64,000 nucleotides of DNA from Tenacibaculum sp. 190524A02b (lineage in GTDB: Bacteria > Bacteroidota > Bacteroidia > Flavobacteriales > Flavobacteriaceae): positions 4,902,001-4,966,000 of the forward strand of contig NZ_OZ038525.1 in the NCBI RefSeq assembly GCF_964036645.1. Direction: 5' to 3'. A program made the translations under genes and the position numbers. The first letter of the stretch is position 1, and the number at the start of each line of letters is the position of its first letter. Positions 6,810 through 13,668 of this stretch are shown here, in pieces. Below the pieces are notes generated by a model. That model saw nothing but the letters and a program-made list of their open reading frames with translations, was not told the DNA's origin and did no database searches.

Positions 6810-8549
6810 ATGAAAATACCTAAAGAAATAAAGAACTCAATTCCGTTTCAATATGCTAATGATGTTGAAAGTGGAAAGATTGTTACAGGAAGAAAAATAA
6901 AACTTGCTGTAAAAAGATTCTTTAGGTTAATTGAGAATGCAAATGAAAAAGGTTATTGGTTGGACCATAAAAAGGGTTTTGCCGTTATTAAGTTCTTTGA
7001 AAATTTTTTAGTTCATACAAAAGGAAAGTCAGCAGGGCAAAAATTTATTTTAGCTCCTCATCAGCAGTTTATGTTGTATAATATTTACGCTTGGCAAAAG
7101 CGTAATGAATTTGGTGAGGCAATAAGGTTAATTAAAAATACTTATGAGAAGGTAGCTAAAAAAAATGGGAAGACTGCGGTTGAAGCTGGTGACGGCCTTT
7201 TTGCAATGTCCTTCGATTTAGAAGAAGGAGCAGAGGTTTATATTGGAGCTACCAAGGAAGAGCAGGCTAAGTTGTGTTTTAGTCAATCTGGTGAATTTAT
7301 AAATAAATCAACTTTACTTCAAAGGTTAGGGTTTGTAGTTTATCAAAAAGAAATAAGATTTATTCCTACAAATTCATTTATGAAGCCTCTAGGGGGAGAT
7401 AGTAAAACACAGGATGGTATTAATTCCCACAGAACTATTATAGATGAATATCATGCTCATAGAGATGATACGGTTAAAGAAAATTTAGAATCTTCTTCGG
7501 CAGCTAGAAAGCAGCCATTAACTAAAACTATTACAACAGCAGGTTTTAATGTGCACGGTGTCTGTAAAAAATTTGAAGAAAGTTGTGAGAGGATTCTAGA
7601 GGGAGTAGATGAAGATGATAGTTTCTTTATAATGATTCATGACTTAGATGAAGATGATGATTGGGAGGATCCAAAAGTTTGGGTTAAAGCTAATCCAAAC
7701 TTAGGTGTTACAGTTTCAATGGATTATCTGATGGGAGAATATCAAAAGGCTAAAAATCAGCCCTCAAAAATTCCAAACTTTAAAACAAAGCATTTGAATA
7801 TGTGGGTTGATGCGCCTGAAGTTTGGATAGATTCAAAATACTGGGAAGCTTGTACAGATTTAATAATTGAAGAAAACTTTGCTAAAAATGGAAATTGTGG
7901 TGGGCTGGATTTATCCACTACAACAGATATTACAGCTTACGCAATTATTTCTAATCCTGATGAAAACGGTGTGAGAGATTTGAAAGTATGGTGTTTTTGC
8001 CCCAAAGATACCATTGATAAAAGGAGTAAGGAGGATGGTGTTCCGTATAGGTACTGGGCATCAATGCTTAGGGATGATGCAAAAGATGAAAATGATACTT
8101 ACTTAATTGCTACAGAAGGAAACATGGTTGATTATTCGGTCTTGGCTTCGGTGGTTGGTGAGGCTTATTTTAAGTATAAAACTGATTGGGTAGAGTATGA
8201 CCGTAAATTTTCAGGAGGGCTTGTAAATAATTTTACTGAAAAGAATATTGAGATGAGTCCATTTTCACAAACGATAATGAATTTTAGTTCCCCAACAAAA
8301 GAGTTTGATAGATTGGTAAGAAGTGGGAAGTTAAGAGTAGGGAATAATCCAATTTTAAAGTACGCATTAAGTGGGTGTGTACCTAAATATGATGATAATG
8401 AAAATGTCAGGTTAACAAAAGCAAAAGCAACGAAAAGGATTGATCCGATTATTGCTTCAATTATGGCGCTGGCTGGTACACTCTCAGTTAAAGAAGATGA
8501 GGAAAGCAAATACAACGACCCTGAAAGTTCAATAGTATTAGGGGCTTAG
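6810..8549 (+). CDS. Terminase large subunit
   Basis: 579 residues, normal for TerL. The ATPase has a Walker A variant KKNGKT (about 117-122) in EKVAKKNGKTAVEAG, a Walker B TIIDEYHAH (about 209-217) and a coupling motif near TITTAG. The C-terminal nuclease part has the acidic GGLDLSTTTD start. It powers DNA packaging into proheads and cuts the concatemer. It follows the small subunit without a gap. A 132-base intergenic region then precedes the recombinase gene, an unusual separation before the portal gene. Confidence 0.92.
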   Translation: MKIPKEIKNSIPFQYANDVESGKIVTGRKIKLAVKRFFRLIENANEKGYWLDHKKGFAVIKFFENFLVHTKGKSAGQKFILAPHQQFMLYNIYAWQKRNEFGEAIRLIKNTYEKVAKKNGKTAVEAGDGLFAMSFDLEEGAEVYIGATKEEQAKLCFSQSGEFINKSTLLQRLGFVVYQKEIRFIPTNSFMKPLGGDSKTQDGINSHRTIIDEYHAHRDDTVKENLESSSAARKQPLTKTITTAGFNVHGVCKKFEESCERILEGVDEDDSFFIMIHDLDEDDDWEDPKVWVKANPNLGVTVSMDYLMGEYQKAKNQPSKIPNFKTKHLNMWVDAPEVWIDSKYWEACTDLIIEENFAKNGNCGGLDLSTTTDITAYAIISNPDENGVRDLKVWCFCPKDTIDKRSKEDGVPYRYWASMLRDDAKDENDTYLIATEGNMVDYSVLASVVGEAYFKYKTDWVEYDRKFSGGLVNNFTEKNIEMSPFSQTIMNFSSPTKEFDRLVRSGKLRVGNNPILKYALSGCVPKYDDNENVRLTKAKATKRIDPIIASIMALAGTLSVKEDEESKYNDPESSIVLGA

Positions 8550-8642
8550 AAAACAAATTCTAAGAAACAATATTGGTAAATCAAACTAGAAAAATACATT
8601 TTATGATGCATAGAATAATATAATAAAAGAAGTCTCAAGACA

Positions 8643-8676
8643 TGGATTTGAATGATTACGTAACATTTAAAATCCA
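8643..8676. promoter_or_regulatory. 34-bp dyad, candidate recombinase site
   Basis: TGGATTT (8643-8649) and AAATCCA (8670-8676) are perfect inverted arms. Exactly at their shared centre lies the palindrome TTACGTAA (8656-8663). Size and symmetry resemble a small serine recombinase crossover or operator site. It ends 5 bases before the recombinase start codon at 8682. Confidence 0.5.
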
Positions 8677-8681
8677 AAATT

Positions 8682-9329
8682 ATGAGACAAGATTTTTATT
8701 ATTTAAGAGTGAGTACCGAAAACCAAAATGTCGATATGCAGCTTGACAGAGTAAAGTTATTAGGTGCTAAAGATGAAAACATTTTTATTGATAAAGATTC
8801 AGGGAAAAATGACGATCGTAAAGAGTTAAAAAAACTCTTGGGGAAACTAAGGCAAGGAGATAAAGTAATCTTTTATGATCTAACAAGGTTGGGAAGAAAT
8901 TTAAAGTACTTAATCACATTAGTAGAGCATTTCTATGAAATGGGTGTTGACTTTCAGGATTTAACTAATCCGTTTATCAACACAGAAAGTACCAGAACAG
9001 CTGAAGGAGAATTGATATTCTTAATATTTGGGGCGTTAGGTCAGTACTTTAGGAAATCAAGTAATGAGAAAGTAAAAGCAGGATTAGCAGCCGCTCGGGC
9101 AAGAGGAAAGTTTGGAGGGCGTCCAAAAGGGATTAGTGATAGATTAAAAGAGAAAGCTCCCTTAGCGGTTATCATGCATAAGAATCCAGACGTGTCAATT
9201 AAAGATATTATGAATGCTTTACATATTTCACAAGGTTCTGTTTATAGGTGTTTTGAACATGAAGGTTATGATTACAAGAAACAGCACAAGAACAAAGGGA
9301 ATAAAAATGCAGCGTATAAGCTGAAATAA
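8682..9329 (+). CDS. Serine recombinase of the resolvase/invertase family
   Basis: 215 residues. The catalytic domain has the nucleophile motif YLRVSTENQ (Ser about 11) and the FYDLTRLGRNLKYL arginine motif, then the long E helix and a C-terminal helix-turn-helix (about 170-195, VSIKDIMNALHISQGSVYR). The key residues are present, so it should be active. It lies between terminase and portal, where structural phage operons rarely carry a recombinase, and just ahead of the small-gene array whose units are duplicated. The prophage also has a separate tyrosine integrase, so this enzyme is not needed for integration. Confidence 0.88.
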   Translation: MRQDFYYLRVSTENQNVDMQLDRVKLLGAKDENIFIDKDSGKNDDRKELKKLLGKLRQGDKVIFYDLTRLGRNLKYLITLVEHFYEMGVDFQDLTNPFINTESTRTAEGELIFLIFGALGQYFRKSSNEKVKAGLAAARARGKFGGRPKGISDRLKEKAPLAVIMHKNPDVSIKDIMNALHISQGSVYRCFEHEGYDYKKQHKNKGNKNAAYKLK

Positions 9330-9383
9330 AAATAATAACAAGCCACCCATTTTAGGTGGGTGGTGATTAAAACAGAATAAATA

Positions 9384-9470
9384 ATGAAGAAACAAAAATA
9401 CTTAGTAATAGGATTTGTACTAGGAATAACTAGTACAGTTTTAACAGCCTACCTTCTTTGGAGATATTAA
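9384..9470 (+). CDS. Tiny membrane peptide (28 aa)
   Basis: The frame MKKQKYLVIGFVLGITSTVL continues to a short basic end. A lysine-rich N-terminus is followed by one hydrophobic helix. It is followed by an AGTAG variant of the array motif and the next gene. Very short, so coding status is a judgement from the membrane-peptide pattern and the spacing. Confidence 0.4.
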   Translation: MKKQKYLVIGFVLGITSTVLTAYLLWRY

Positions 9471-9486
9471 ATAAATAGTAGGAATT

Positions 9487-9714
9487 ATGGATGGTATAGA
9501 AAAAGCTAAGGAAACATACAAAAGGTGGTGGGTAGGGAAATATTGTAAAGTTCCTGGGGACTATCAATATAAAAAGGTAATTGATGTAGTTGTTTATGGT
9601 CCAAGATCATTTGTTTATGGTGGAGCTTCACTTGTATTTGAAGATTTAAGTAATAGACCAATAAGAACAACAGCATTCAAACCAAGAAAGAAGGATATAT
9701 TAATCAAACAGTAA
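9487..9714 (+). CDS. Small array protein (75 aa)
   Basis: A basic, tryptophan- and tyrosine-rich protein (ETYKRWWVGKYCKVPGDYQY) with several beta-strand-like stretches and a KPRKKD tail; a small nucleic-acid-binding fold is possible but not recognised. No signal or membrane segment. It begins after an AGTAGGAATT junction and ends in CAG TAA, the variant junction before the next gene. Confidence 0.5.
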   Translation: MDGIEKAKETYKRWWVGKYCKVPGDYQYKKVIDVVVYGPRSFVYGGASLVFEDLSNRPIRTTAFKPRKKDILIKQ

Positions 9715-9719
9715 TTATC

Positions 9720-9929
9720 ATGAGTCAAAAATTACAAGAAATAGTTCAAGAATGGGATGAAGGTGTAGAAAACGGATTTATTGATGAAGGAGACCTTTTT
9801 GGAAGATTAGTTGAGCATTGTGAAGAATTAGAAGGTAAAATGGCTTTTGCTTTAGAGCAAGCAAAAGGAATTGAAAAGTACAACTTCAATTCAATCAAAA
9901 GAACAATTATATCAATATTAAACCTGTAG
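9720..9929 (+). CDS. Small acidic array protein (69 aa)
   Basis: An acidic N-terminal half (QEWDEGVENGFIDEGDLFG) is followed by a helical C-terminus ending ILNL. The stop codon TAG is the last three bases of the TGTAG motif at 9925-9929. No family recognised. The acidic character and size resemble DNA-mimic or anti-defence proteins, but that is only a resemblance. Confidence 0.5.
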   Translation: MSQKLQEIVQEWDEGVENGFIDEGDLFGRLVEHCEELEGKMAFALEQAKGIEKYNFNSIKRTIISILNL

Positions 9930-10199
9930 GTTAATCGATCAGCCTGTTTAAGTGATCGAGAAATAAAAAGAATAATAAAATGACAAGATTATTAAAAGTA
10001 GAAGAAAAAATAACAGACGCTATAAGAGAGGTGAATTTAGCAAAAGATGACTTGAAAAATCCAAAAGAAATATCAAATGTGTTAGCTCTTTTGGAACAAG
10101 CACATTGTTGGTTGGAAATTCTTCAAGAAGACAAAGGAATAAAAGACAAGGAAGGAAAGATTTTACAATCTCATTTGGAATAGGTTAAATAATCTGTAG
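9925..10199 (+). repeat. Duplicated cassette X, copy 1
   Basis: This 270-bp unit (plus the next TGTAG) is repeated at 13669-13943 with a single difference that I can see (ttaatcg against ttgatcg near the left end). Both copies begin and end at TGTAG. It contains a leader hairpin (TCGATCA/TGATCGA) and the 67-aa gene. Confidence 0.85.
9980..10183 (+). CDS. Small helical protein, cassette X copy 1 (67 aa)
   Basis: An all-helical, charged protein beginning MTRLLKVEEKITDAIREVNL, with one cysteine. It is identical to the product of 13724-13927. It is preceded by a long leader, with TGTAG at 9925 and then a hairpin whose 7-bp arms TCGATCA and TGATCGA lie near 9934-9958. No family recognised. Confidence 0.55.
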   Translation: MTRLLKVEEKITDAIREVNLAKDDLKNPKEISNVLALLEQAHCWLEILQEDKGIKDKEGKILQSHLE

Positions 10200-10250
10200 G
10201 TTTTCACTTACGCAAGTATTAACGCAAATATTAATTTAAAACCTAGATAT

Positions 10251-10463
10251 ATGGTATTTGGAGAAGCTTTCGAGCAAGTAAAAAAAGGTAAATCAATGAG
10301 ATTACCACAATGGAGTGAAGATGTGAAAATTAAAGCTCAGTACCCAGACGAAAACAGCAAAATGACAGCTCCGTATTTATACGTTGAAAGTCGATTTGGT
10401 AATGTGCCATGGAAAGAAACAATGATAGAATTGTTTTCTGATAAATGGGAAGTTTGTAATTAA
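10251..10463 (+). CDS. DUF2829-like small protein, cassette Z copy 1 (70 aa)
   Basis: The sequence FGEAFEQVKKGKSMRLPQWS, followed by a segment around tyrosine and WKETMIEL, resembles small phage proteins of the DUF2829/Thoeris anti-defence Tad2-like type, which share a short 'FgeAl..lk.Gk...R..W' start. This is recalled from family patterns and not checked. It is identical to 11048-11260 and ends in a terminator with a UUCG-type loop. If the Tad2 relation holds, the gene would sequester a defence signal molecule. Confidence 0.5.
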   Translation: MVFGEAFEQVKKGKSMRLPQWSEDVKIKAQYPDENSKMTAPYLYVESRFGNVPWKETMIELFSDKWEVCN

Positions 10464-10465
10464 CC

Positions 10466-10490
10466 GAATGCCCTTCGGGGCGTTCATTTT
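10466..10490 (+). terminator. Terminator of cassette Z copy 1
   Basis: GAATGCCC and GGGCGTTC form an 8-bp stem (one G-T pair) closed by TTCG and followed by ATTTT. The identical hairpin ends cassette Z copy 2 at 11263-11287. Confidence 0.7.
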
Positions 10491-10500
10491 AACAGTAATT

Positions 10501-10668
10501 ATGGAAATATCACCAGAAAAATTAGAAGCAATGGAAAACACCATTGACCAATTACAAGCAAAGATTGATGACGGAGACGATTTAACAATTTGGGAAAGTG
10601 TGTTAATGGACACCTTATGCTGGATAGCATTAGATGAAGACGAACCAACGTGTATAGGACGTATTTAA
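10501..10668 (+). CDS. Small acidic array protein (55 aa)
   Basis: Acidic and helical (MEISPEKLEAMENTIDQLQA onward), with a tryptophan pair and two cysteines late in the chain. The start at 10501 follows the CAGTAATT junction directly; a longer frame from 10468 would run through the terminator hairpin and is not credible. No family recognised. Confidence 0.5.
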   Translation: MEISPEKLEAMENTIDQLQAKIDDGDDLTIWESVLMDTLCWIALDEDEPTCIGRI

Positions 10669-10680
10669 AATAGTGTAGTT

Positions 10681-10848
10681 ATGAGATTCCACTCACAATA
10701 TTGCCCAGTATGTGAAAAACGCAGAATTTTCTTAGAGAAGTTGAAAAGCGCAACTGATGGCAATTGTACTGAAATGGAAGATGTATGTCAAACATGCAAT
10801 ACTCAATACTACGTAAAAGAAGATAAACGAATTAAACTTAAAGTGTAG
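10681..10848 (+). CDS. Small zinc-ribbon-like protein (55 aa)
   Basis: Two C-x2-C pairs (YCPVCEKR near residues 8-11 and VCQTCN near 38-41) are spaced as in a zinc ribbon. The start lies two bases after TGTAG at 10674, and the stop is the TAG of the next TGTAG (10844-10848). Likely a metal-stabilised nucleic-acid- or protein-binding mini domain. Confidence 0.55.
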   Translation: MRFHSQYCPVCEKRRIFLEKLKSATDGNCTEMEDVCQTCNTQYYVKEDKRIKLKV

Positions 10849-10849
10849 T

Positions 10850-10990
10850 ATGAAAAGTATTGAAGAAATAGAGTATTCTGACGAACAAAAAGAGTCTCTA
10901 AAAAGTAGTAGGAAGTTTTTAAAAAATGTTACTCAAGAAGAATTAATGATGTTAGCAAAAGAATTTACAGATAATCAAATATTAAACTAA
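10850..10990 (+). CDS. Small helical array protein (46 aa)
   Basis: The product MKSIEEIEYSDEQKESLKSS continues as a charged helix. The ATG is one base after TGTAG at 10844, the tightest junction in the array. No family recognised. It ends two bases before the TGTAG that opens cassette Z copy 2. Confidence 0.45.
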   Translation: MKSIEEIEYSDEQKESLKSSRKFLKNVTQEELMMLAKEFTDNQILN

Positions 10991-11047
10991 TTGTAGGTTT
11001 TCACTTACGCAAGTATTAACGCAAATATTAATTTAAAACCTAGATAT

Positions 11048-11260
11048 ATGGTATTTGGAGAAGCTTTCGAGCAAGTAAAAAAAGGTAAATCAATGAGATT
11101 ACCACAATGGAGTGAAGATGTGAAAATTAAAGCTCAGTACCCAGACGAAAACAGCAAAATGACAGCTCCGTATTTATACGTTGAAAGTCGATTTGGTAAT
11201 GTGCCATGGAAAGAAACAATGATAGAATTGTTTTCTGATAAATGGGAAGTTTGTAATTAA
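11048..11260 (+). CDS. DUF2829-like small protein, cassette Z copy 2 (70 aa)
   Basis: Protein and DNA are identical to the 10251 gene, including leader and terminator. Two perfect copies within 800 bp mean the duplication is recent or homogenised by recombination. Whatever the protein does, two copies of one expression unit should raise its dose. Confidence 0.5.
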   Translation: MVFGEAFEQVKKGKSMRLPQWSEDVKIKAQYPDENSKMTAPYLYVESRFGNVPWKETMIELFSDKWEVCN

Positions 11261-11262
11261 CC

Positions 11263-11287
11263 GAATGCCCTTCGGGGCGTTCATTTT
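11263..11287 (+). terminator. Terminator of cassette Z copy 2
   Basis: Same 8-bp stem with TTCG loop and trailing ATTTT as at 10466-10490. It also separates the plus-strand array from the convergent minus-strand gene that ends at 11296. Confidence 0.7.
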
Positions 11288-11295
11288 AACAGTAG

Positions 11296-11514
11296 TTAAA
11301 TAAAGAGCTGAGCAATTAAGCATATAACAAGAAATATAATAGTGTAAATGAAAATGTTTTTAACCATTGGTCGATCTTTTATAGGGATTTCAGATTCATC
11401 AAACCAATTACTCACTAATTCGGAGTCTGTTAAAAATGAGATAAATATTTTAATTAATGAAATTATCCCAATAACAAAGACAAAAAGTAAAAGTAAACCT
11501 ATAAGTATTTCCAT
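11296..11514 (-). CDS. Small two-helix membrane protein in reverse orientation (72 aa)
   Basis: From the ATG at 11514: a strong N-terminal membrane helix (MEILIGLLLLFVFVIGIISL), an acidic loop and a C-terminal membrane helix ending in IAQLFI. It is the only minus-strand gene in the array. I prefer it over the overlapping plus-strand frame (11348-11542) because of its clear membrane pattern. A TGTAG lies on the plus strand at 11515-11519, abutting its start codon. Function unknown. Confidence 0.55.
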   Translation of the reverse strand: MEILIGLLLLFVFVIGIISLIKIFISFLTDSELVSNWFDESEIPIKDRPMVKNIFIYTIIFLVICLIAQLFI

Positions 11515-11558
11515 TGTAGGCAAAATTAAACAAACAAATTAAAAACTAATTGTAGAAA

Positions 11559-11687
11559 ATGAAAACAAAGCAAGAAATAGAATCTAAAGTAAAAGAGTTT
11601 GAAAAGAAGCTCTTAGATGAAGGTTCAGCCAAAGACATTATTATGACTAAAATATACTCACTTAGGTGGGTGTTAAACGAACTTTAA
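11559..11687 (+). CDS. Small helical array protein (42 aa)
   Basis: MKTKQEIESKVKEFEKKLLD begins a short charged helical protein. It starts four bases after TGTAG (11551-11555) and ends three bases before the next TGTAG (11691). The position between two junctions supports coding. No family recognised. Confidence 0.45.
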   Translation: MKTKQEIESKVKEFEKKLLDEGSAKDIIMTKIYSLRWVLNEL

Positions 11688-11700
11688 AACTGTAGTTACC

Positions 11701-12426
11701 ATGAACAGTAAGAGAGAAAAAATAAAGGCAAAAATTAAAGCTCTTTTAGCTAAGACCACGGATAATGGAGCTAGTAAAGAAGAAATGGAGGCAGCGCTTT
11801 CAAAAGCAAATCAATTAATGGTTAGTTTTTTTATATCGGAGCATGATTTAAAAGACCCTTATATAGCTGAGAAATGTGTTTTGAAGGAAGTTCCATTAGT
11901 GAAATCAGGCTATGATTTAACTAATTTTTACAATAGTTTAACAAGGTTGTTTGATTGTCATTATTACTACAATAGTAAAAGGATTGCGTTTTTTGGATTT
12001 GAAGAAGATACAGAGCTTTGCGGTTACTTCTACAACTTCATAGTTAAAACGTGTCTTAAAGAAAAGGCAAAGTATATGAAATCTAAAGATTATGCTTATT
12101 TAAAACAACTGTACCATGGTCGAACTCTAGCAGCTTCATTTATAAAAGGTTTTATTAATGGGATTTCTAGCAAAATGAATAAAATGTATAATGATAGAAA
12201 AACGGAACTATCAAGCGAAAAATATAGTTTAATGGTTATTGATAAAAAAACAAAGGTAAAGGATCAGTTTGAAAGCTTGAATATGAAAATTAAGAGTGTT
12301 TCTATGAAGCAAATAATTGCTGAAGAATCAGCATTTAACCAAGGAAAGAAAATAGGGAAAAATATAAATCTGGTTCAAGGTGTAAATCAAAGTAAGAAGC
12401 AATCAACCTTATCATTAAACCTGTAG
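11701..12426 (+). CDS. DUF2786-like protein
   Basis: 241 residues, by far the largest gene of the array. The N-terminus (KIKALLAKTTDNGASKEEME, then KANQLM) fits DUF2786, a short helical domain of phages and bacteria with unknown function. The middle, with its Tyr/Cys/Phe-rich strand-helix pattern, resembles the domain often following it. No catalytic motif is evident. The stop codon TAG belongs to the TGTAG at 12422, and the product ends in NL like several neighbours. Confidence 0.6.
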   Translation: MNSKREKIKAKIKALLAKTTDNGASKEEMEAALSKANQLMVSFFISEHDLKDPYIAEKCVLKEVPLVKSGYDLTNFYNSLTRLFDCHYYYNSKRIAFFGFEEDTELCGYFYNFIVKTCLKEKAKYMKSKDYAYLKQLYHGRTLAASFIKGFINGISSKMNKMYNDRKTELSSEKYSLMVIDKKTKVKDQFESLNMKIKSVSMKQIIAEESAFNQGKKIGKNINLVQGVNQSKKQSTLSLNL

Positions 12427-12705
12427 AAATTATGACAACTCAAAAATTAATAAAAGAACTAGAGAAAAAATCAAAATTGCTTTTTCCAGATTGTGCTAGA
12501 CATTGGGCAAACGTAAAATGGGAGGCAGAAAGTATTTTCAATAAAACCACTTTTACAGTTTATTTAGGAGGTGGATACGATGATATTTCAAAAGAACCAA
12601 TATCAGAATATTTCACAGCTAAAAGTGTAAATGAAATTTTTAATGAAGTAAACAGATTGATTGACGGTCGATCTAAAAGAGAAACAATTAATCACAAAGA
12701 ATAAC
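12422..12705 (+). repeat. Duplicated cassette Y, copy 1
   Basis: A 284-bp unit repeated at 13385-13668 with two base differences that I can see. Homology starts exactly at TGTAG and runs through the following TGTAG. Upstream neighbours differ (taaacc versus acaaag). Confidence 0.88.
12432..12704 (+). CDS. Small array protein, cassette Y copy 1 (90 aa)
   Basis: An alpha/beta protein with N-terminal helix MTTQKLIKELEKKSKLLFPD, a histidine/tryptophan segment ARHWANVKWEAE, strands TFTVYLGGGYDD and a C-terminal helix. It differs from the product at 13395 by one residue (Tyr to His before LGGG). No family recognised. The start codon is five bases after TGTAG. Confidence 0.55.
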   Translation: MTTQKLIKELEKKSKLLFPDCARHWANVKWEAESIFNKTTFTVYLGGGYDDISKEPISEYFTAKSVNEIFNEVNRLIDGRSKRETINHKE

Positions 12706-12715
12706 TGTAGAAATC

Positions 12716-12976
12716 ATGACACAAAACACATATAAAACAAAAGCAATAAAAGCGTTTGAAAATCTAAACGAGCTAAGTCTCAAAAAACTCAAAGAAAAGT
12801 TAGAAAATCATCTTTCAAATGGTGAATTTGAATTTAAAACAGTAAATCTACCAGAACCTTTTAACAAAGCAGACGTAGTAAATGGCATAGAGTCCAGATA
12901 TTTAATATATCTAGGAATGATTCCTGTACCAAATAAATTTAGTCATGGGGATTATGATAGTTACACTTTTTTTTAA
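12716..12976 (+). CDS. Small array protein (86 aa)
   Basis: A lysine-rich helical N-terminal half (KAIKAFENLNELSLKKLKEK) is followed by a Pro/Gly-containing strand-rich half ending SYTFF. No signal, no membrane segment, no family recognised. It is bounded by TGTAG at 12706 and 12980. Confidence 0.5.
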   Translation: MTQNTYKTKAIKAFENLNELSLKKLKEKLENHLSNGEFEFKTVNLPEPFNKADVVNGIESRYLIYLGMIPVPNKFSHGDYDSYTFF

Positions 12977-12989
12977 ACCTGTAGAAATT

Positions 12990-13139
12990 ATGAAAACTCA
13001 TTTTGCTTTGATTGAAGATTTAGAAAACTCATTCAATCCAATTTATAGCGAACCAATATGTGGTTCTGGAAGTGAAAACGTAACTGACGATAAAGATTTT
13101 GTTAGTTGTAAAAAATGCTTAAACAAATTAAACCTGTAG
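12990..13139 (+). CDS. Small zinc-binding-type protein (49 aa)
   Basis: The frame is read from ATG 12990, five bases after TGTAG. A cysteine in EPICGSGSENVT and the pair SCKKCL give three cysteines, a pattern seen in very small phage zinc-binding proteins. It ends LNL with the TAG stop inside TGTAG at 13135. Function unknown. Confidence 0.5.
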   Translation: MKTHFALIEDLENSFNPIYSEPICGSGSENVTDDKDFVSCKKCLNKLNL

Positions 13140-13189
13140 TTAAATGGCCAAGAATTGATTTTCTGGCCTCTACCGTAAACACTAAGAAA

Positions 13190-13378
13190 ATGAAAGAAAT
13201 TAAACATATAACAAATGAACATATAGAAGTAATTTCTTCTACATGGGCTTTAAAATTGAATAGGCCAAACTTGTATTATAAAAACATTTTACGAGATGTT
13301 AGAGATGGATTGAAAGAATGGGAAATATTACCATACTTCATAGTTGAAGCTTTGAGAGGGCTTAAATATAAATTATAA
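13190..13378 (+). CDS. Small array protein (62 aa)
   Basis: Chosen start ATG 13190 (MKEIKHITNEHIEVISSTWA). The ATG right after TGTAG at 13145 is in another frame and hits TGA after four codons. The 50-base gap holds a hairpin-forming pair GGCC/GGCC with adjoining AAGAA/TTCT. The protein is basic and helical with two tryptophans. No family recognised. Confidence 0.45.
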   Translation: MKEIKHITNEHIEVISSTWALKLNRPNLYYKNILRDVRDGLKEWEILPYFIVEALRGLKYKL

Positions 13379-13384
13379 ACAAAG

Positions 13385-13668
13385 TGTAGAAATTATGACA
13401 ACTCAAAAATTAATAAAAGAACTAGAGAAAAAATCAAAATTGCTTTTTCCAGATTGTGCTAGACATTGGGCAAACGTAAAATGGGAGGCAGAAAGTATTT
13501 TCAATAAAACCACTTTTACAGTTCATTTAGGAGGTGGATACGATGATATTTCAAAAGAACCAATATCAGAATATTTCACAGCTAAAAGTGTAAATGAAAT
13601 TTTTAATGAAGTAAACAGATTAATTGACGGTCGATCTAAAAGAGAAACAATTAATCACAAAGAATAAC
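13385..13668 (+). repeat. Duplicated cassette Y, copy 2
   Basis: Second 284-bp copy of 12422-12705, 963 bp downstream, with two substitutions. It is joined at its right TGTAG directly to cassette X copy 2. Confidence 0.88.
13395..13667 (+). CDS. Small array protein, cassette Y copy 2 (90 aa)
   Basis: Identical to the 12432 product except His in place of Tyr before LGGG. The second base change is silent. The same leader TGTAGAAATT precedes it. Near-identity indicates recent duplication. Confidence 0.55.
   Translation: MTTQKLIKELEKKSKLLFPDCARHWANVKWEAESIFNKTTFTVHLGGGYDDISKEPISEYFTAKSVNEIFNEVNRLIDGRSKRETINHKE

Larger units (their letters stand above)
10195..10497 (+). repeat. Duplicated cassette Z, copy 1
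   Basis: A 303-bp unit repeated at 10992-11294, apparently without change. The left boundary is TGTAG, and the right boundary falls in CAGTA of the next junction. It contains two tandem 12-bp repeats (ACGCAARTATTA, 10210-10233), the 70-aa gene and a terminator. Confidence 0.88.
10992..11294 (+). repeat. Duplicated cassette Z, copy 2
   Basis: Second 303-bp copy of 10195-10497, apparently identical and 797 bp downstream. Flanking sequence differs immediately outside: left neighbours are ...actaat versus ...aataatc, right neighbours gttaaa versus attatg. Confidence 0.88.

Noticed and set aside
9585..9589. TGTAG inside the 9487 gene
   Set aside because: It lies within coding sequence away from any junction, consistent with the chance rate, and is not counted as a cassette boundary.
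10468..10500. Upstream extension of the 10501 gene
   Set aside because: The extra codons would cover the unit Z terminator hairpin and have no junction motif.
11348..11542. 64-aa plus-strand frame overlapping the minus-strand membrane gene
   Set aside because: Composition is the low-complexity reverse of the membrane protein (Ser/Ile/Asn-rich), no TGTAG-spaced start; the minus-strand product has a convincing two-helix pattern.
13145..13159. ATG directly after TGTAG at 13135 as the start of the 13190 gene
   Set aside because: That frame stops after four codons; the real coding frame needs ATG 13190 or an upstream start inside the previous gene.
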